Assembly: GCA_029570205.1 (NCBI GenBank)
Contig: JAKQSI010000065.1
Location: 1 to 64,000 of the forward strand
Source: Candidatus Omnitrophota bacterium
GTDB taxonomy: Bacteria > Hinthialibacterota > Hinthialibacteria > Hinthialibacterales > JAKPRU01
DNA length: 64,000 bases
Reading direction: 5' to 3'
The stretch's first letter is position 1. Each line of letters starts with the position of its first letter. A program made the translations under genes and the position numbers. The notes beneath the pieces are model-generated. The model was not told the origin of the DNA, ran no database searches, and was given only the letters and a program-made list of their open reading frames with translations. Positions 62,498-64,000 of the stretch are shown here, piece by piece.

Positions 62498-64000
62498 TCA
62501 GTTCAGCGGCCCTTTCCAGAACTTCCGCGAGACATTTTCCTCGAAATTACGCAGCTTCCAGTCGAACCGTTCCCAGAGGTTGTCCTTTCTTTTCTGCTCA
62601 ATAATGTAATTGATTTCTTTGTTCAGGCGCAGGGTTTTCTCCAAGTGAGAATACGCCCCTCTCAACGCCTCTTCCCGATATCCCGTATCGAATTTGTCCG
62701 TCTCCCCGAATGCAGCAAATCCTTCTGCCGCCTTTCGGAAGTGGCGAAACGACTCCATGGCCAGGTCTTTCAGGCCGTTCAATGTCTTTGGCGGATTATC
62801 CGCTTTCACATTCTGCTCCAGGAGCTCGGCAGCCGCCAACAATCGTTTTGCTGTCAGAGGCTTCTGGAGTCCTCTGTAGATATCGGAAACCGTCGGGTCG
62901 TCGGTTGTTGTCTCCGTGGCTCGTGCCGCAATCAGGACTTCCTTGTTCAGTCTGGCAATGTAATCGAAGTCCAACATGAGGTCCTTCATCTCTTTGAGAC
63001 GGACACTCAAACGCTCCTTGTATTCATCTTCCGCCAAGGCGAGAGAGGTGTCCTCCAAGAGACCGGGAGCAACGGATTCGAGGCGGCTGAGATGCTCATA
63101 AATCCCATTGCAGTCCCCCGCCTGAATTTCATTTCGAAGCCACTGAAGGTCTATGACGGCCTTTTCAAACCGGTCAGGATAGTACTTCCTTGCTCCGGCT
63201 TTCTCGGCCTGCTGAAGAATCTCATTTGCCTGGGTTGTGCGCTGCATGGCGTTCTCTTGAGCCAATTCAGGGAACTTTGCCAAATCGGCCGCGGCGGTGT
63301 CCGCCTGCGCCATCAATTCCTTGTAATCGTACTTGTCGCCCGGACTGTTCAATTTCTTTATGAGCGATTGGATTTCCTTGCTTCGACCCGCAAGGATCTT
63401 CGCTGAGCCGGTTTGTTCCCGTTCTTTCAGTTGGGTTTGAAGAGCCTCGGCCCGCACCTGGAGGTTGTGGCGTTGTACCCCATCCAGCAGGGATCGGGCA
63501 TCCGCCAGGGCCTCGTCGGCAGCCGCGTATGCCTCCACAAAGGAATGCAGCTCTGTAAGCCGTCGGACCTCCGCAATAACGGACACGAAATCGCTTTTCT
63601 GTGCCCGTCCCCAGTCGTCCATGGCGATATTGCCGACTGTCTGGGTAATTGTATTCAGCTCTTCTATTATTTGATTGAGCTGATTGGTCATTTCTTTCCA
63701 GGATTCTTCTGCGGCTTTCCTGGCATCATCGGCGGCGGCATAGCATTCGGCCCATTTGCCGTCGATTTCATAAACTCGCGCCTGCGCCAAACTTGCAGAA
63801 AACCGCCGGGCCAATGCCGGAACATGCACACTTGCCTGAAGCAGAGTCATCTGCTGCTCGGTTCCGGCCAACTCGATCAGGAGCTGTTTGCTTCGCTGAC
63901 GCCAGGCGAATTCCTCGGCAGAGGCAGCCAATTCGGTCGCCTGTTTTGCGGCTTGATTGGCCCGGTCGAAGTTCTGGGCTTCCTGAGCGGCTTTTGCTTC
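62498..64000 (-). CDS. Large helical (coiled-coil/TPR-like) protein, partial
   Basis: The frame is open through the window end at 64000, so the N-terminus lies outside; the TTG at 63931 is not a credible start. At least 500 residues are visible, almost all helix with Ala/Glu/Lys/Gln-rich repeats such as AYAAADEALADARSLLDG and LAAAELLEQNVKAD, like a chain of helix pairs. The C-terminus ends WERFDWKLRNFEENVSRKFWKG. No enzyme motif is seen. It precedes the small membrane protein by about 100 bases. A scaffold is the best guess. Confidence 0.65.
   Translation of the reverse strand, partial: EAKAAQEAQNFDRANQAAKQATELAASAEEFAWRQRSKQLLIELAGTEQQMTLLQASVHVPALARRFSASLAQARVYEIDGKWAECYAAADDARKAAEESWKEMTNQLNQIIEELNTITQTVGNIAMDDWGRAQKSDFVSVIAEVRRLTELHSFVEAYAAADEALADARSLLDGVQRHNLQVRAEALQTQLKEREQTGSAKILAGRSKEIQSLIKKLNSPGDKYDYKELMAQADTAAADLAKFPELAQENAMQRTTQANEILQQAEKAGARKYYPDRFEKAVIDLQWLRNEIQAGDCNGIYEHLSRLESVAPGLLEDTSLALAEDEYKERLSVRLKEMKDLMLDFDYIARLNKEVLIAARATETTTDDPTVSDIYRGLQKPLTAKRLLAAAELLEQNVKADNPPKTLNGLKDLAMESFRHFRKAAEGFAAFGETDKFDTGYREEALRGAYSHLEKTLRLNKEINYIIEQKRKDNLWERFDWKLRNFEENVSRKFWKGPLN

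Overview
The window looks like a chromosomal segment of a Gram-negative (diderm) bacterium. LpxH-type lipid A enzymology, lipoproteins, Tat and Sec signal peptides and exported redox proteins all imply an outer membrane and periplasm. Four solitary prepilin genes with almost identical N-termini, many exported sugar-active proteins, Tat-anchored sugar isomerases and oxidoreductases, a DUF2961 protein and an archaeal-type phosphoglycerate mutase suggest a candidate phylum near the PVC/Planctomycetes world (Hydrogenedentota- or Sumerlaeota-like). That placement is inference and was not tested. No rRNA, tRNA, CRISPR, intact insertion sequence or phage gene was recognised.

Layout. 1-275: non-coding, with a TGATT-rich block and two related hairpin repeats. 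276-2970 (minus): small membrane protein, ribulokinase, pseudopilin. 3243-5522: two-domain exported esterase. 5528-11521 (minus): an eight-gene arsenic operon, arsR / ArsP-type permease / small thioredoxin / two exported thioredoxins / CcdA-like membrane reductase / arsM / acr3. 11806-14154: divergent lpxH and guaA. 14158-21732: sugar-nucleotide genes (nucleotidyltransferase, CDP-paratose-epimerase-like SDR, UDP-GlcNAc 2-epimerase, DegT aminotransferase) with lysS inside the run. 21882-33632: exported beta-propeller, hydroxyacid dehydrogenase, DUF2961 protein, Gfo/Idh/MocA protein, AGE-like epimerase, large glycosidase-like protein, second pseudopilin, transposase remnant and CBM9-like exported protein, which together read as carbohydrate scavenging.

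33761-45378: GT-C-like membrane protein, aminotransferase, purQ, a variant NagB-like protein, third pseudopilin beside rpmE, a lipoprotein, a TIM-barrel isomerase, a CBS protein overlapping a DASS transporter, and the fourth pseudopilin. 45522-54134: another Tat isomerase, a GH36-like glycosidase, a double-thioredoxin protein, cobO, and two surface-polysaccharide-type proteins, one a three-domain fusion. 54135-64000: apgM overlapping an apparently inactive M16 protein, an exported alpha/alpha-barrel protein, an HD protein, a WbaP-like sugar transferase overlapping a ThiD2-ThiE fusion, and a three-gene cassette of unknown function running off the window end.

The strongest leads are the arsenic operon with a built-in thiol-redox relay, the dispersed pseudopilin family with a shared C-terminal signature, several enzymes whose catalytic residues have changed (esterase domain 2, the M16 protein, the NagB-like protein), the beta-sandwich/methyltransferase/glycosyltransferase fusion, and the unknown cassette at 61812-64000.
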